64,000 bases of DNA from Marinifaba aquimaris (GTDB taxonomy: Bacteria; Pseudomonadota; Gammaproteobacteria; Enterobacterales; Alteromonadaceae), in assembly GCF_013328345.1 (NCBI RefSeq), contig NZ_JABULX010000015.1, positions 1-64,000 of the forward strand, given 5' to 3'. Positions 1 to 8,771 of the stretch are shown here, piece after piece. The notes under the pieces were generated by a model. That model was not told the origin of the DNA. It ran no database searches and worked only from the letters and a program-made list of their open reading frames with translations. Position 1 is the stretch's first letter, and each line of letters opens with the position of its first letter. The translations under genes and the position numbers were made by a program.

Positions 1-252
1 GTTCAATGACAGATGGTTATGACTGCTATCAAAATGCACTGGCTGAGAGAGTAAACGGTATTCTTAAAAACGAATACTTGTTAATGAAACCAAATAACCT
101 AAATGAGGCAAGGGAAATGGTAAAACAATCAGTCGATTTATATAATCAACAAAGGCCACATTCGGCCTTAAAATACAAAACGCCCGATGAAATTCATCAG
201 GCGTTTTAATCAAAAAAGTGTCAACCCATAGTAGGATGGGTCAAAGTTTACA
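1..252 (+). mobile_element. Right end of an IS3-family insertion sequence (cut by window start)
   Basis: The end of an IS3-like transposase is followed by about 40 bases of non-coding DNA ending in TTTACA near position 252. Read on the other strand, the end begins TGTAAACTTTGACCC, which has the TG...CA termini usual for IS3-type elements. A short dyad (ACCCAT...ATGGGT) lies at about 224-241. The left end is outside the window, so the inverted repeat cannot be matched and the exact boundary is inferred. Confidence 0.6.
3..209 (+). CDS. IS3-family transposase (OrfB, DDE integrase core), C-terminal fragment
   Basis: The reading frame is open from the window edge. It ends with the last part of the rve/DDE domain of IS3-type transposases: a DGYDCYQNALAERVNGILKN stretch, in which the glutamate of ALAERVNG is the third catalytic acidic residue, followed by the family ending (YNQQRPHSALKYKTPDEIH). 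The first in-frame ATG at 6 is internal to the protein, so this is a window truncation and not a short gene. Whether the full copy is intact cannot be told. Confidence 0.85.
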   Translation, partial: SMTDGYDCYQNALAERVNGILKNEYLLMKPNNLNEAREMVKQSVDLYNQQRPHSALKYKTPDEIHQAF

Positions 253-332
253 CTTTTTTCGTATCTACTCGTGCTAGCTAATCAATCTAGCTTAGCTATG
301 CTTAAGATAACTTTAAGTTAGAGTATGTCATT

Positions 333-1175
333 TTGAAGTATCTTCCATTATTGTTTTTACTGCCTGTATTTAGCCAAGCAAGTATTATCAATTGGGTAAT
401 TGTTGATTACCCACCTTATTACATCATTTCTGGTGATAACAAAGGGCAAGGCCGTGATGAAGCAATAATGAGGCTGGTTACTGCAAAGGTTGACCGTCCA
501 TTTACGATTCAGTTATTGCCAGCGAGTAGAGCGGTAAAATCAATGGATAGGAATGATGAAGAGGTACATTGTTTAGTTTCTTTGTTTAAGACACGAGAGC
601 GTAAAAAATTTCTTCATTTTACGGAAAATTTTTCGACCATTGGTTTATCGCCATCCATTGCTGCCAGAAAATCAATCCTTAAACAATTAGCTACTTACAG
701 TACCAAAAGTGTGTATCTTGCCGATATGCTCCATAAATATCACTTATCGCTTGGCGTCACACTCAACCGCTCATATGGCCAGAAAATCGATGATATTATC
801 GCCCACATTTCGAGTGACAAAATAAACAAAAGAGCCGGACAAAATGCTTTGGAGAGTCTGACATACATGCTACTAAAAGGAAGAGTAGACTTAATTTTGG
901 GTTACCCAAGCGAACATTACTATATAAAAAACACGTTAGATAAGGACAATCAATTAATTCAGTTGAAGATTAACGAAACAAATCAAATAAGCTTTGGGCA
1001 TATAGGCTGCAGTAAAAATAATGCTGGCGAAAGGCTCATCAACGACATGGATCAAGCTTTAGCTGAGCTCAAATCGACTGAACAATACAAAACCATTATG
1101 CTAAGGTGGTTGCCTGAAACCTTTAAAGATAAACTGACACCGCATTTAACATTCAATGAAAGCTATATTCCATAA
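333..1175 (+). CDS. Periplasmic solute-binding-like protein (SBP_bac_3 type)
   Basis: A 280-residue protein with a short signal peptide (about residues 1-16, cleaving after FSQA). It is followed by an extracellular solute-binding fold of the family-3 kind: an early VDYPPYYI segment, then a GQGRDEAIMRLV region. Family members bind amino acids or related small molecules, but many such orphan proteins in Alteromonadales have no transporter partner and no known ligand. No permease or ATPase gene lies beside it. The start is TTG at 333, because no better ATG is in frame and the signal peptide begins directly there. A second, distantly similar protein is at 12655-13539. Confidence 0.6.
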   Translation: MKYLPLLFLLPVFSQASIINWVIVDYPPYYIISGDNKGQGRDEAIMRLVTAKVDRPFTIQLLPASRAVKSMDRNDEEVHCLVSLFKTRERKKFLHFTENFSTIGLSPSIAARKSILKQLATYSTKSVYLADMLHKYHLSLGVTLNRSYGQKIDDIIAHISSDKINKRAGQNALESLTYMLLKGRVDLILGYPSEHYYIKNTLDKDNQLIQLKINETNQISFGHIGCSKNNAGERLINDMDQALAELKSTEQYKTIMLRWLPETFKDKLTPHLTFNESYIP

Positions 1176-1184
1176 ACCCAATAG

Positions 1185-1436
1185 CTATTTAAAACTGACT
1201 TTACCGCCAATTATTTTATATGCAGGCATACCCCTGATAATGGTTTCTCGGGCAAACAGACTATGGCATTGTGGGCAGACACACGGTTCAGTTGTAAAAT
1301 CTGTCGCTATTCTAGCTTTAAAGCATTTTACCAAGTTACCCTTGCCATTTTTGTGATATTTAAACAAAGGTGATTTACATTTTAGACAAGAGACATCAAC
1401 TGTTCTGGTCGGTAACTTAGCATTAGGCTTAGCCAT
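1185..1436 (-). CDS. Small zinc-ribbon protein of unknown function
   Basis: An 83-residue basic protein with two CxxC knuckles, CLKC near residue 17 and CPQC near residue 54. This pattern fits a four-cysteine zinc ribbon. It has no signal peptide or membrane span, so a cytosolic nucleic-acid or protein-binding role is possible but not shown. It lies 23 bases upstream of the exonuclease gene on the same strand order (exonuclease to the right), converging with the solute-binding gene. The function is not recognised. Confidence 0.55.
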   Translation of the reverse strand: MAKPNAKLPTRTVDVSCLKCKSPLFKYHKNGKGNLVKCFKARIATDFTTEPCVCPQCHSLFARETIIRGMPAYKIIGGKVSFK

Positions 1437-1459
1437 AAAAGTATATACGTTTAATTAAC

Positions 1460-2155
1460 TCAGTTTTCGATAATATCGTATTCAAATTCAAAATCAGCGC
1501 TGTCAAGCACATCTTTTTTGATGTTTTTTACCCAACTACTGCTCGCTTTATCCCATCTAAACCCAGCCTTTTTTGCTTTGTGTCTGTCATCATAACTCAC
1601 CTTAGCAATGACTTTATAAGTGGGTGTAGCCGCCGTTTTGAGTATCTCGGACCAATTATAATGGCTACAGATATTGAGCATAGTGAGTACATCGAAAACA
1701 GCACGGTGAGGCATTGTATTTAAATAATGGTGCTCTGCTGCTAAATAGCTAAGTTTTCGTGTTTTTATCGTACCTGGGTAAGGGATATCGTGGACAGTAT
1801 CAATCCAAGGCTTATCTAAACTCAAGCCATGACGTTTAAGTGCTCGTGTTAAGACCGGTTTGTCAAAGTTATTGCCATTATGAGCAACTACATACACACA
1901 TTGTTTAGCTAGTGAAACCAAATTCTGCAGTGCTAGCTTTTCATTGACCCCAAATTGTTGAAGTTGATTATCTTTGATCCCGGTTAAATCAATGATATTC
2001 GGGGTGAGTTTTTCTGGGCTTATATTGATAAGTTCGTTTGATAGTGTCACCGCTGTATTAGACTCGGTATCCCAGACAACGGCACCAATTTCGATGATTC
2101 GATTTGTCTTAATATCTAAGCCAGTTGTTTCGAGGTCGAGTCCAAGTACATACAT
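1460..2155 (-). CDS. DnaQ-like 3'-5' exonuclease (DEDDh family)
   Basis: A 231-residue protein with an exonuclease core. Exo I is seen as DLETTGLD near residue 7, Exo II as VAHNGNNFDKPVL near residue 91, and Exo III as the PHRAVFD stretch (HxxxxD) near residue 150. These are the metal-binding and catalytic residues of DEDDh nucleases related to DnaQ and RNase T. About 50 extra residues after the core include an RHKAKKAGFRWD segment, also seen as a small C-terminal module on some marine exonucleases. It is a probable DNA or RNA trimming enzyme; the substrate is not known. It is transcribed in the same direction as ttcA, 5 bases downstream of that gene. Confidence 0.75.
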   Translation of the reverse strand: MYVLGLDLETTGLDIKTNRIIEIGAVVWDTESNTAVTLSNELINISPEKLTPNIIDLTGIKDNQLQQFGVNEKLALQNLVSLAKQCVYVVAHNGNNFDKPVLTRALKRHGLSLDKPWIDTVHDIPYPGTIKTRKLSYLAAEHHYLNTMPHRAVFDVLTMLNICSHYNWSEILKTAATPTYKVIAKVSYDDRHKAKKAGFRWDKASSSWVKNIKKDVLDSADFEFEYDIIEN

Positions 2156-2160
2156 AGTGT

Positions 2161-3090
2161 TTAGCTTAAGTTAACAATATTGAGTGAGTTTTCTGCCAAT
2201 GCTTGTTTGTCATCTTCATCCACGATGATTGGCTCTTTGGGTATATCTGGCGAATCAAAACCAATATCACCGCCTTCAAAGGGTTGTTCACCCGTTGCCA
2301 AATTAGCAAAATCATACAAGTTTGTATCCGCTAAGTGCGAAGGCACTACATCCGTTAATGCTTTGAACATTGTTTCAATTCGTCCAGGAAATTGTTTATC
2401 CCAACTATTTAGCATTTGCTTAATGTTTTTTCTTTGAAGGTTTTCTTGAGAACCACATAGATTACAAGGAATAATTGGATAAGCCTTTGCATCAGCATAT
2501 TTAGCAATATCTTTTTCGCGGCAGTAGGCAAGCGGACGAATAACAATGTGTTCACCGTTATCCGTTACAAGTTTAGGAGGCATGCTTTTCATTTTGCCAC
2601 CGTAAAACATATTCAAGAACAAGGTTTCTAAAATATCATCTCTGTGATGACCAAGAGCAATTTTAGTTGCGCCCAATTCTTTCGCTGTACGATATAAAAT
2701 ACCTCGGCGTAAACGTGAACACAGAGAACATGTCGTTTTACCTTCTGGTATTTTATCTTTAACAATACTGTATGTATCTTCGTTAACGATCTTATAATCA
2801 ATACCGATAGATTCTAGGTAGCCAGGTAAAACGTGCTCAGGAAAGCCCGGTTGTTTTTGGTCTAAATTAACAGCAACGATAGAAAAGCTGATAGGTGCAA
2901 CTCTTTGCATATGGATGAGCGTATCAAGTAAGGTATAGCTATCTTTACCACCTGATAAACAAACCATAACTTTGTCGCCATCTTGGATCATATTAAAATC
3001 ACCAATAGCTTTACCCGTCTCACGACGTATACGCTTTTCTAGCTTGTTTAAGTTATAGGCTTGTTTTTTTGCCACCGCCTCTTGCTGCAT
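2161..3090 (-). CDS. ttcA: tRNA 2-thiocytidine(32) synthetase TtcA
   Basis: This 309-residue enzyme thiolates cytidine 32 in the anticodon loop of some tRNAs, using ATP and a [4Fe-4S] cluster. The PP-loop SGGKDS is at residues 46-51. CxxC pairs are at 121-124 (CSLC) and near 212 (CNLC), giving the cluster cysteines. The frame is open to 3144, but I chose the ATG at 3090 because an AGAGG ribosome site lies 6 bases before it and the protein then starts where TtcA homologues start. It is downstream of uspE and fnr, an order also found in enterobacteria and Shewanella. Confidence 0.95.
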   Translation of the reverse strand: MQQEAVAKKQAYNLNKLEKRIRRETGKAIGDFNMIQDGDKVMVCLSGGKDSYTLLDTLIHMQRVAPISFSIVAVNLDQKQPGFPEHVLPGYLESIGIDYKIVNEDTYSIVKDKIPEGKTTCSLCSRLRRGILYRTAKELGATKIALGHHRDDILETLFLNMFYGGKMKSMPPKLVTDNGEHIVIRPLAYCREKDIAKYADAKAYPIIPCNLCGSQENLQRKNIKQMLNSWDKQFPGRIETMFKALTDVVPSHLADTNLYDFANLATGEQPFEGGDIGFDSPDIPKEPIIVDEDDKQALAENSLNIVNLS

Positions 3091-3168
3091 CTTAACCTCT
3101 GCACACCTAAAAAAAGTGCGCGGATTATACCTAATCACGCACACCTTTGGTATAGCAGCACAATGCCT

Positions 3169-4098
3169 TTATTTATCGACCGGACAAACAAATCCATCAG
3201 GTTTAAGTGCAAGTACATCACAGTTCAGTTGGTCCAGCATATGTTCAGCAGTATTTCCAATTAATGCTGCGGAGATGCCGGTTCGTCCAACTGTTCCTAA
3301 AACAACCAGCTCTGCATCAAGTTGCTTAGCTAATAACGGAATAACATCCTCAGCTAAACCCTCTTGTATGATGGCATCATCTTCTGGGATCTTATAGCGA
3401 CTAGAGTAGTTATCTAATTCATCTTGGTGGTGTTTAGCTATGGCTTCAGTGTAGGTAACTGGATCAAATTCAGGAATTTCCACCGCTAAGTTAACCGCAG
3501 CACTAGGGTAACAATTTGCTAAAACAGGTTTAGAGCCCAGTACATCTGCCATAGCAACGGCTTCTTTGATGATTTTATGATTAAGGGAAATATGCTCTGA
3601 ATCATCGCTACTGGCATGGACAGCGGCTAATACTTTACTGTCACACGGCCATTCGTGTTCTTTTACAAGGAGTAACGGAACGGGACATTTTCTCAATAAA
3701 TGCCAGTCGGTAGGCGTAAAGATAACCGCTTTAAATTGATTGTGTTCATGTGTCGCTTTTACAACAATTTCATGATTATTATTAAGTACTTCTTTAATAA
3801 CTGCTTCATAAGGGCGATTATGCCAGACGACTTTACCGTGCAACTGGGCAGCGGCTTGTCCACACCCTGTTAATAATTCGTCCAACCAAGCTTGCTTTTC
3901 ATTAATGACTGATTTGCGCATCAAGTCTCGCTCATCAGCTGATAGCATGGTTGTCATTTCATAAGAGAAATCATAAATCACTAAAAGTGCTGTAACACTG
4001 GCACCCGTTTTACCCGATAATTCAATAGCCCTGTATAGTGCTTTTTGATTATCTGAAGTCGGGTCTATAACCGCGAGGATTCGTTGATGTGATTGCAT
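3169..4098 (-). CDS. uspE: Universal stress protein UspE
   Basis: A 309-residue tandem Usp protein. The first domain (about 1-150) begins with ILAVIDPTSDNQKALYRAIEL. The second (about 160-305) ends with the GTVGRTGISAALIGNTAEHM signature, whose glycine-rich loop binds ATP in some Usp proteins. UspE acts in stress survival and aggregation in E. coli. An AAGG ribosome site precedes the ATG. It lies between fnr and ttcA, a conserved order that supports the name. Confidence 0.93.
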   Translation of the reverse strand: MQSHQRILAVIDPTSDNQKALYRAIELSGKTGASVTALLVIYDFSYEMTTMLSADERDLMRKSVINEKQAWLDELLTGCGQAAAQLHGKVVWHNRPYEAVIKEVLNNNHEIVVKATHEHNQFKAVIFTPTDWHLLRKCPVPLLLVKEHEWPCDSKVLAAVHASSDDSEHISLNHKIIKEAVAMADVLGSKPVLANCYPSAAVNLAVEIPEFDPVTYTEAIAKHHQDELDNYSSRYKIPEDDAIIQEGLAEDVIPLLAKQLDAELVVLGTVGRTGISAALIGNTAEHMLDQLNCDVLALKPDGFVCPVDK

Positions 4099-4200
4099 AC
4101 ATATACCTTAGGTGATGCACCTTTTTCTTATTTGTATGCTTAAGTTTAGTCGAAAAAGTCATTTAGCTATTGGCTTTAAGTGACTTTGTTTTGTGTTAGA

Positions 4201-4931
4201 TCAATCTTGTTCGAGAATGGTGTTGCGGCTACCCGATAGCTCATCAAGGCCAGCTTGATGAACAATAGTAATGAATTTACCTTGTACGGCTATTAAGTTA
4301 GCTTTTTGAAAACGGCTTAATAATCGAGAAATGGTTTCAACTGTTAACCCTAGATAATTGCCAATATCACCGCGAGTCATTGATAATCTGAATTCTTTAG
4401 ATGAAAAACCGCGATCACTAAAACGGTAAGCCAAACTGCTAATAAAAGCCGCTAACTTTTGTTCAGCATTTTTCCTGTTTAATAACAATAATAACTCTTG
4501 ATCACCCATAATTTCTGTACTCATCAACCTCATGACTTGTTGACGTAATTTGGGCATAGTAGATGATAATTCATCCATGATATTAAACGGTATTTCACAA
4601 ACCATGGCTGTTTCTAGCGCAACGGCGTAACTAGGGTGAATTTGTTTGTTAATGGCATCAAATCCAATGATATCGCCTGGTAAATGAAAAGCCGTTATCT
4701 GTTCGTCACCCTGTTGTGAAATGGTGTAGGACTTGAATGAGCCAGAGCGAACTGCGTAAAGAGATTTAAAGGATTTACCTGCTTCAATTAACTTATCATT
4801 TTTTGAAAAGGTCGTTTGCGCTGGATAATATCATCGAGACGACGTAGCTCGTTTTCATTTAAAGAAAATGGGATACAAAGTTGACTAATACTACAGTTTT
4901 GACAGCTGACAGCACAGTTTTTTTGTTGCAT
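4201..4931 (-). pseudogene. fnr: Anaerobic regulator Fnr/EtrA with a 1-base frameshift
   Basis: Reading from the ATG at 4931 gives a normal FNR N-terminus with the cluster cysteines ([10 protein letters not shown]). It runs to PFQK, where the frame breaks in an A-run (T-run 4799-4804 on the plus strand). Adding one base restores a full protein of about 243 residues with the fourth cysteine (MVCEIPF) and a complete DNA-binding helix ([15 protein letters not shown]). FNR senses oxygen loss through a [4Fe-4S] cluster and often controls the neighbouring cco and uspE genes. All functional residues remain, so either a recent mutation or a homopolymer read error is possible. An internal ATG at 4605 would give only the C-terminal half. 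Confidence 0.85.
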
Positions 4932-4978
4932 AGACATCCCTTAAAATTTGCTTACCAATTTAAGTTTACAGGTATTGA

Positions 4979-5623
4979 TTACAGTTGCAAATAGCCAAGG
5001 TAGATAGAATAGAAGCCATAAATAATGATGAGCGAACCACTCACTATTTTGAAATATTCATACTTGAATAAGTCTTTAGCTTGATTAAAAAGCAGCCCGG
5101 TTGTAAACATGGATGGTAGTGTGCCCAATGCAAAAAACAGCATGACTAACATGGCGTTTATTGGCTCTGCTTGAGTACTTGCCCATGCAAGGTTAGAGTA
5201 TATCAGCCCACATGGTAACCAACCCCAAAGAAAACCTGCACAGAGCTTACCCGTAGGTGATTTAGAAGAGAGCGCTTTACTGGCTGCAGGTTGAATTAAG
5301 CGCCATACCGGTACAAATAATTTTTCAAAATGGCTGATACCTAAATACCATCGACTGATGTATAAACCCATTAAAATGAGTAGGGCGCCTGCAAACATTC
5401 TGAGTAATGCTAAACCAGATTGAAGTAACTCTGTGAACAGTAAACCAAGTAGACCTACTATGAGGCCCATCAAAGTATAACTTGTTATGCGGCCTAGGTT
5501 ATAAAATGCGATATCTGATATCTTCTGCTGAGCGCCTATTGCCATACTTATCCCACCGCACATTGCAATACAGTGAGATGAAGCCATCAGCCCAATAAAA
5601 AATGCAGTAATGAAATCAGTCAT
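4979..5623 (-). CDS. TauE/SafE-like (UreH-domain) membrane protein of the cbb3 oxidase cluster
   Basis: About 214 residues with six or so membrane spans. An N-terminal ASSHCIAMCGGIS motif and a GWLPCGLIYSNLAWA motif are the two half-repeat signatures of the UreH/sulfite-exporter-like family that accompanies cbb3 genes, where it is thought to help copper or haem handling. The open frame extends to 5695, but the ATG at 5623 starts right at the first membrane span and overlaps the end of ccoS by 8 bases, which suggests translational coupling. The substrate is not established. Confidence 0.75.
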   Translation of the reverse strand: MTDFITAFFIGLMASSHCIAMCGGISMAIGAQQKISDIAFYNLGRITSYTLMGLIVGLLGLLFTELLQSGLALLRMFAGALLILMGLYISRWYLGISHFEKLFVPVWRLIQPAASKALSSKSPTGKLCAGFLWGWLPCGLIYSNLAWASTQAEPINAMLVMLFFALGTLPSMFTTGLLFNQAKDLFKYEYFKIVSGSLIIIYGFYSIYLGYLQL

Positions 5624-5822
5624 CTGATTGAGAGGGCTCTCCAGATGACTTATTACTTGAGGAGCTAGAGGCTTGTGTTTTTTTCTCTTCGTCAAATAAG
5701 ATTGAAAAACCTTGTCGCTCTAAGTCGTCAAATTGTTCAGTTTTAACTGCCCAAAAAAAGATACCAATGGCAAGCGCAACAATGACGATCGCAAGAGGGA
5801 TGAGAATATAAATTACGTCCAT
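5616..5822 (-). CDS. ccoS: cbb3 oxidase maturation protein CcoS
   Basis: A 68-residue protein with one N-terminal membrane span (MDVIYILIPLAIVIVALAIG), then the short conserved KTEQFDDLERQG segment and an acidic serine-rich tail. CcoS is needed to place haem and copper cofactors in cbb3 oxidase. It sits 9 bases downstream of ccoI and overlaps the next gene, as in other cco assembly operons. The serine run near the C-terminus is low complexity and varies in the family. Confidence 0.92.
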   Translation of the reverse strand: MDVIYILIPLAIVIVALAIGIFFWAVKTEQFDDLERQGFSILFDEEKKTQASSSSSNKSSGEPSQSDD

Positions 5823-5831
5823 AAACTGACA

Positions 5832-8183
5832 CTAAAGTTTTAATAATCGTGTTGAGTTTACCACAACCAAAACAGAACTTAACGACATACCAGCAACTGC
5901 TGCGTAAGGCGTTAAAATACCGAACATTGCCAAAGGTAAAACACATAGATTGTAACCCGCAGCCCAAGCAAGATTCTGTCTAATAATGCGGTTTAATTGT
6001 TTGGACGCACTAAATAAATGAGGTATTTTATCCAGCTGGCCACCTAACAGGATGACATGTGCTTTTTGTTTACTTAAATCGGTTGCATTGGCAACAGCGA
6101 TGCTTACATCAGCAGATTCCAATACCATAGCGTCATTTATACCATCACCAACCATTCCAACAGGTCGGCCTTGTGCTTGTTGACGGTAATTATCAAGCAC
6201 GTTAACTTTATCATCAGGTTTAAGTGCACCATGAAATGGAATAGAGAATGAAGCGGCAACGGGTTCGACGTTAGCAACACTATCCCCACTGATGATACTT
6301 TTATCACAAGGTATACCTGTAATGGCAGCACTTGCTTCTTGGCGGATAGGGTCACTCAAGTAAACTGCAGCAATGACGTTATTATCCACACCTAAATATA
6401 ATCGAGCATCGGGTTCTATATTATCGGGTTTGTCCGTTACATAACTTAGGTTGCCAACTTGGTATACCTTTCCTCTGATACAGCCTTCCATCCCTTGTCC
6501 TGCAACATTTTTAATGTCATCAGCAACAAGCTCGCTATCAATATTCTTAAATGCAGATGCAATTGGGTGAGAAGAAAAGACTTCAAGTGCTTTAATGATC
6601 TCAAGTACTTCTTGTTCTGAGCGGTTTTCATCGTAAAGCTTAACGCGCTCTAGAATAAGTTGACCTTCGGTTAAAGTACCTGTTTTATCAAAACCTAACA
6701 TTGCAAGACTAGGTATTTTTTCCAATGCATTTGAATTGTTAACTAAGATGCCATGCTTTTTTAACCCAGCTGTCATGGCGGTCATAGCAGTAGGCATGGC
6801 TAATGACAGAGCACATGGACAGGTTGCAACTAACACAGCAATCATAGGCCAAAAGCCATTTTCATCAGTCAGGGTTTGCCAACCAGTAAAGGTTACAACT
6901 GCAATAACTAATACAAATAGGACAAAATACTTAGAAACAGTATCGGATACAGAGACAAAACTTGATTCAGACGTCTGTATACCTTCGCTTGTAGCCATTT
7001 GTGATAACGTTGTTGCTGCTCCTGTAGCAGATACATTGAGTTGAATCGTAGTCGTAGTCACTAAACTACCGGCAAATACCATATCCCCTTTTTGTTTTTT
7101 AACCGGCTCACTTTCACCCGTTAACATCGATTCATCGATATATGCCTGTTCTGTTTGTAGATGTCCATCAGCAGGGATAGCACATCCTTCTTTAACGACT
7201 ATTAAATCACCTGCAACTAAACTATTTGCAGCAACTTCTAAAAGTTCATCGCCTTGTTTTTTCGTCGCCACCAAAGGGATCAGCTTGAGCATATTTGCGG
7301 TAATCGAAGCTGCCTTAGCTTTGACATTATGTTCAAGATAACGCCCAGCCAATAAGAATAAGGTAAACATGGAGATAGACTCATAATAAACCTCTCCAGT
7401 TAAAGTTACTGTGGCATAGGCTGAAGCGATAAAAATACCAACCAAAGCGAAAGCGACCGGTACATCCATATTAACGGATTTATTTAATATCGCCCGGATG
7501 GCTGAGTAGATGATAGGATAAGCACTATAGGCAATAATAGGTGTACACAATAATAAGCTCACCCACCTAAAGAAGGTATCGTATTCTTTTTCAAGGACAC
7601 CTGTGTACATAGCAAAAGCAAGCATCATGATCTGCATCGACATCAAAGCCGCTACAGCAATTCGTTTTAAAAATGATTTATTAGTTGCTCTGAAGCGGGC
7701 TTCTTGCTCATTAATTTTAAATGGAAAGGCTTGGTAACCGATATCAGCAATTGCAGCAAAAATCTCGCTTAGTTTTACGGTATCTGGGTCCCAGGTCACC
7801 TTAGCTCGGTTAGAAGCTGCATTAACTTTGATTTGATTAACACCTTTGACTCGAACCAAACGTTGCTCAATCAACCAAGCACATGCAGCACAGTGCATAC
7901 CGTCTATTGCTAAATCCGCTTGTGAATCTGTACCAATTTGGATAACGAATTCAGCTTGTACGCTTTGCTGATCGTATTCAGTGTAACTAGAGGGATTAAA
8001 ATCTGGTTTATCAGGGTTTTCAGAACGAAATTTGTAATACTGTTCGAACCCGCCAGCCAAAATCGTTTCAGCAACCGTTTTGCAGCCAATACAACAAACC
8101 GCTTTTTGTTCATCGTCCACTTGAACATGTAAATCAACATCATGTGGTATTTTGTCACCACAATGAAAACAGTTCGATTTCAT
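5832..8183 (-). CDS. ccoI: Copper-exporting P-type ATPase CcoI (FixI), cbb3 assembly
   Basis: A 783-residue P1B ATPase that supplies copper for cbb3 oxidase CuB. In order it shows an N-terminal cysteine cluster (CFHCGD and CCIGC, residues 5-34), a heavy-metal-binding GMHCAAC motif at about 96-102, transmembrane helices, a TGES phosphatase motif, the metal-channel CPC (ATCPCALSLAMP), the DKTGT phosphorylation site and a GDGIND hinge. It follows ccoH by 10 bases and precedes ccoS. All catalytic motifs are intact. Confidence 0.95.
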   Translation of the reverse strand: MKSNCFHCGDKIPHDVDLHVQVDDEQKAVCCIGCKTVAETILAGGFEQYYKFRSENPDKPDFNPSSYTEYDQQSVQAEFVIQIGTDSQADLAIDGMHCAACAWLIEQRLVRVKGVNQIKVNAASNRAKVTWDPDTVKLSEIFAAIADIGYQAFPFKINEQEARFRATNKSFLKRIAVAALMSMQIMMLAFAMYTGVLEKEYDTFFRWVSLLLCTPIIAYSAYPIIYSAIRAILNKSVNMDVPVAFALVGIFIASAYATVTLTGEVYYESISMFTLFLLAGRYLEHNVKAKAASITANMLKLIPLVATKKQGDELLEVAANSLVAGDLIVVKEGCAIPADGHLQTEQAYIDESMLTGESEPVKKQKGDMVFAGSLVTTTTIQLNVSATGAATTLSQMATSEGIQTSESSFVSVSDTVSKYFVLFVLVIAVVTFTGWQTLTDENGFWPMIAVLVATCPCALSLAMPTAMTAMTAGLKKHGILVNNSNALEKIPSLAMLGFDKTGTLTEGQLILERVKLYDENRSEQEVLEIIKALEVFSSHPIASAFKNIDSELVADDIKNVAGQGMEGCIRGKVYQVGNLSYVTDKPDNIEPDARLYLGVDNNVIAAVYLSDPIRQEASAAITGIPCDKSIISGDSVANVEPVAASFSIPFHGALKPDDKVNVLDNYRQQAQGRPVGMVGDGINDAMVLESADVSIAVANATDLSKQKAHVILLGGQLDKIPHLFSASKQLNRIIRQNLAWAAGYNLCVLPLAMFGILTPYAAVAGMSLSSVLVVVNSTRLLKL

Positions 8184-8193
8184 AGGTTGTACT

Positions 8194-8703
8194 TTATTGT
8201 GGAATTAACAAAATTTGTTCTTCGGAAGGTAAGCTTACTCTCTGTTGTATCTTCCATTTCAAATCATGAGGTTCAACGGTAATCTGCCAATTACCTTTAA
8301 TTGCATCCGGTAAACGCGCTAGATATTTACCATCAGCTCGTTGCGTGGCCATTACTTTGAAATCTCTTTTACCTTGCGTTGAGTGGAAAAAAGATAGACT
8401 CAGTGCCGCAAGCTCTGGTGCATTTTTATTTTTGTTGACATCTAGTAATAATAAATCGTCTTCGATAGAAAGTAGGGCAGTTATACCAAATGCTTTAGCT
8501 TGTTTTATACGCTCTAGTTTTTGGTTAATTGCTTTACCTTCTTTGTAATAGTCATCAATGACCATTTCTACATTGTTTTGATTAAAAGTAGAGATCATGA
8601 TGGATGCGGCTGTAACACTTGAAACTGGTAAAACAATTAATAAGTAATTCCAAGGTTCTTTGTACCAAGGTCTTACATCAGTTTCATTTGCATCTTTAGC
8701 CAT
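8194..8703 (-). CDS. ccoH: FixH/CcoH family cbb3 oxidase assembly protein
   Basis: A 169-residue protein with a cytosolic start containing a PWYKEPWNY segment, one membrane span (about 19-38, LLIVLPVSSVTAASIMIS) and a periplasmic domain. A YYKEGKAINQKL stretch after the span is the family hallmark. CcoH stabilises the cbb3 complex during copper insertion. It lies between ccoP and ccoI but is separated from ccoP by a strong terminator hairpin, so ccoH-ccoI-ccoS may form their own transcript. Confidence 0.88.
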   Translation of the reverse strand: MAKDANETDVRPWYKEPWNYLLIVLPVSSVTAASIMISTFNQNNVEMVIDDYYKEGKAINQKLERIKQAKAFGITALLSIEDDLLLLDVNKNKNAPELAALSLSFFHSTQGKRDFKVMATQRADGKYLARLPDAIKGNWQITVEPHDLKWKIQQRVSLPSEEQILLIPQ

Positions 8704-8719
8704 TTATATCACCTTAAGT

Positions 8720-8752
8720 TAAAAAAAAGCCCTGACGAGCAGGGCTTTTAAT
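8720..8752 (-). terminator. Terminator of the ccoNOQP operon
   Basis: A perfect stem AAAAGCCCTG / CAGGGCTTTT with a 5-base loop sits just after ccoP. On the minus strand it is followed by eight T residues. It separates the structural genes from the ccoH-ccoI-ccoS genes. Confidence 0.88.
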
Positions 8753-8771
8753 ACATCGTTACGCGCTTATT

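Noticed and set aside
1156-1356. Plus-strand frame opposite the zinc-ribbon gene
   Set aside because: It overlaps the solute-binding gene end and the zinc-ribbon gene, has no ribosome site and no recognisable motif.
4201-4605. A short stand-alone DNA-binding protein gene
   Set aside because: It is the C-terminal half of fnr. The upstream half is clearly coding in the neighbouring frame, joined by a single-base shift.
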